NCBI GenBank assembly: GCA_938038145.1
Contig: CALHQU010000057.1
Span: 1-5,657, forward strand
Length of the DNA stretch: 5,657 nucleotides
Direction of reading: 5' to 3'
From: an uncultured Candidatus Saccharibacteria bacterium
GTDB taxonomy: Bacteria > Patescibacteriota > Saccharimonadia > Saccharimonadales > Saccharimonadaceae
Numbering within the stretch: the stretch's first letter is position 1; each line of letters opens with the position of its first letter. The position numbers and the translations under genes were made by a program. This document shows, piece after piece, positions 5,649 through 5,657 of this stretch. The notes under the pieces were generated by a model that had not been told where the DNA came from, did not search any database, and saw only the letters and a list, made by a program, of their open reading frames with translations.

Positions 5649-5657
5649 ATTATACCA
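5649..5657 (-). promoter_or_regulatory. Possible second extended -10 box at the window edge
   Basis: On the minus strand the edge reads TGGTATAAT, a perfect TGn-TATAAT; any -35 would lie outside the window. A transcript would start near 5642 and run through about 90 AT-rich bases without an open frame of useful length into the main promoter, giving a leader of roughly 128 bases. It could be a tandem promoter, the start of a small RNA, or chance in AT-rich DNA. Confidence 0.35.

Noticed and set aside
1..5657. Alternative genetic code (TGA as Gly, as in Gracilibacteria/SR1)
   Set aside because: All genes are full length under the standard code, with no in-frame TGA inside conserved domains. 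Absence of TGA stops among six genes is not enough evidence.

Overview
The window reads as chromosomal DNA of a small-genome, Gram-positive-like bacterium, most likely a member of Candidatus Saccharibacteria (TM7) or a related Patescibacteria/CPR lineage. Three things support this: a replication/repair cluster (dnaX end, dnaB, ybaB, recR) with almost no spacing; a secreted PKD-domain protein with an LPKTG sorting signal and cysteine-bearing 37-residue repeats, which I recall (not checked) as common in Saccharibacteria; and standard-code genes with no TGA stop codon used. The lineage is an inference from style and memory, not a search result.

Layout. Bases 2-484 (+) hold the 3' end of dnaX (clamp-loader gamma/tau). 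Its stop overlaps by one base the start of dnaB, the complete replicative helicase (484-1836, +). After 21 bases comes a multi-pass membrane protein resembling a GT-C fold glycosyltransferase (1858-3318, +), then ybaB/ebfC (3351-3641, +) and recR (3646-4263, +), four bases apart. A strong hairpin (4288-4314) sits between recR and the convergent gene 4333-5514 (-), which encodes the secreted PKD/LPKTG surface protein. The last 143 bases (5515-5657) are AT-rich non-coding DNA carrying this gene's ribosome binding site, a near-consensus promoter and a possible second promoter at the edge.

How it fits together. dnaX, ybaB and recR are neighbours in many bacteria; here dnaB and a membrane-protein gene lie between dnaX and ybaB-recR. 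TATAAT boxes directly before the membrane-protein gene and before ybaB suggest that the cluster is read from several internal promoters, and the first of these could make a leaderless mRNA. The surface-protein gene is a separate transcription unit.

Most notable: (1) RecR lacks at least three of the four zinc-finger cysteines while its other motifs are intact; (2) the surface protein pairs an unrecognised N-terminal module and a PKD domain with tandem Cys repeats and a sortase signal; (3) the membrane-protein gene may be leaderless. I see no mobile element, CRISPR array, tRNA or rRNA, and no convincing new multi-gene system.
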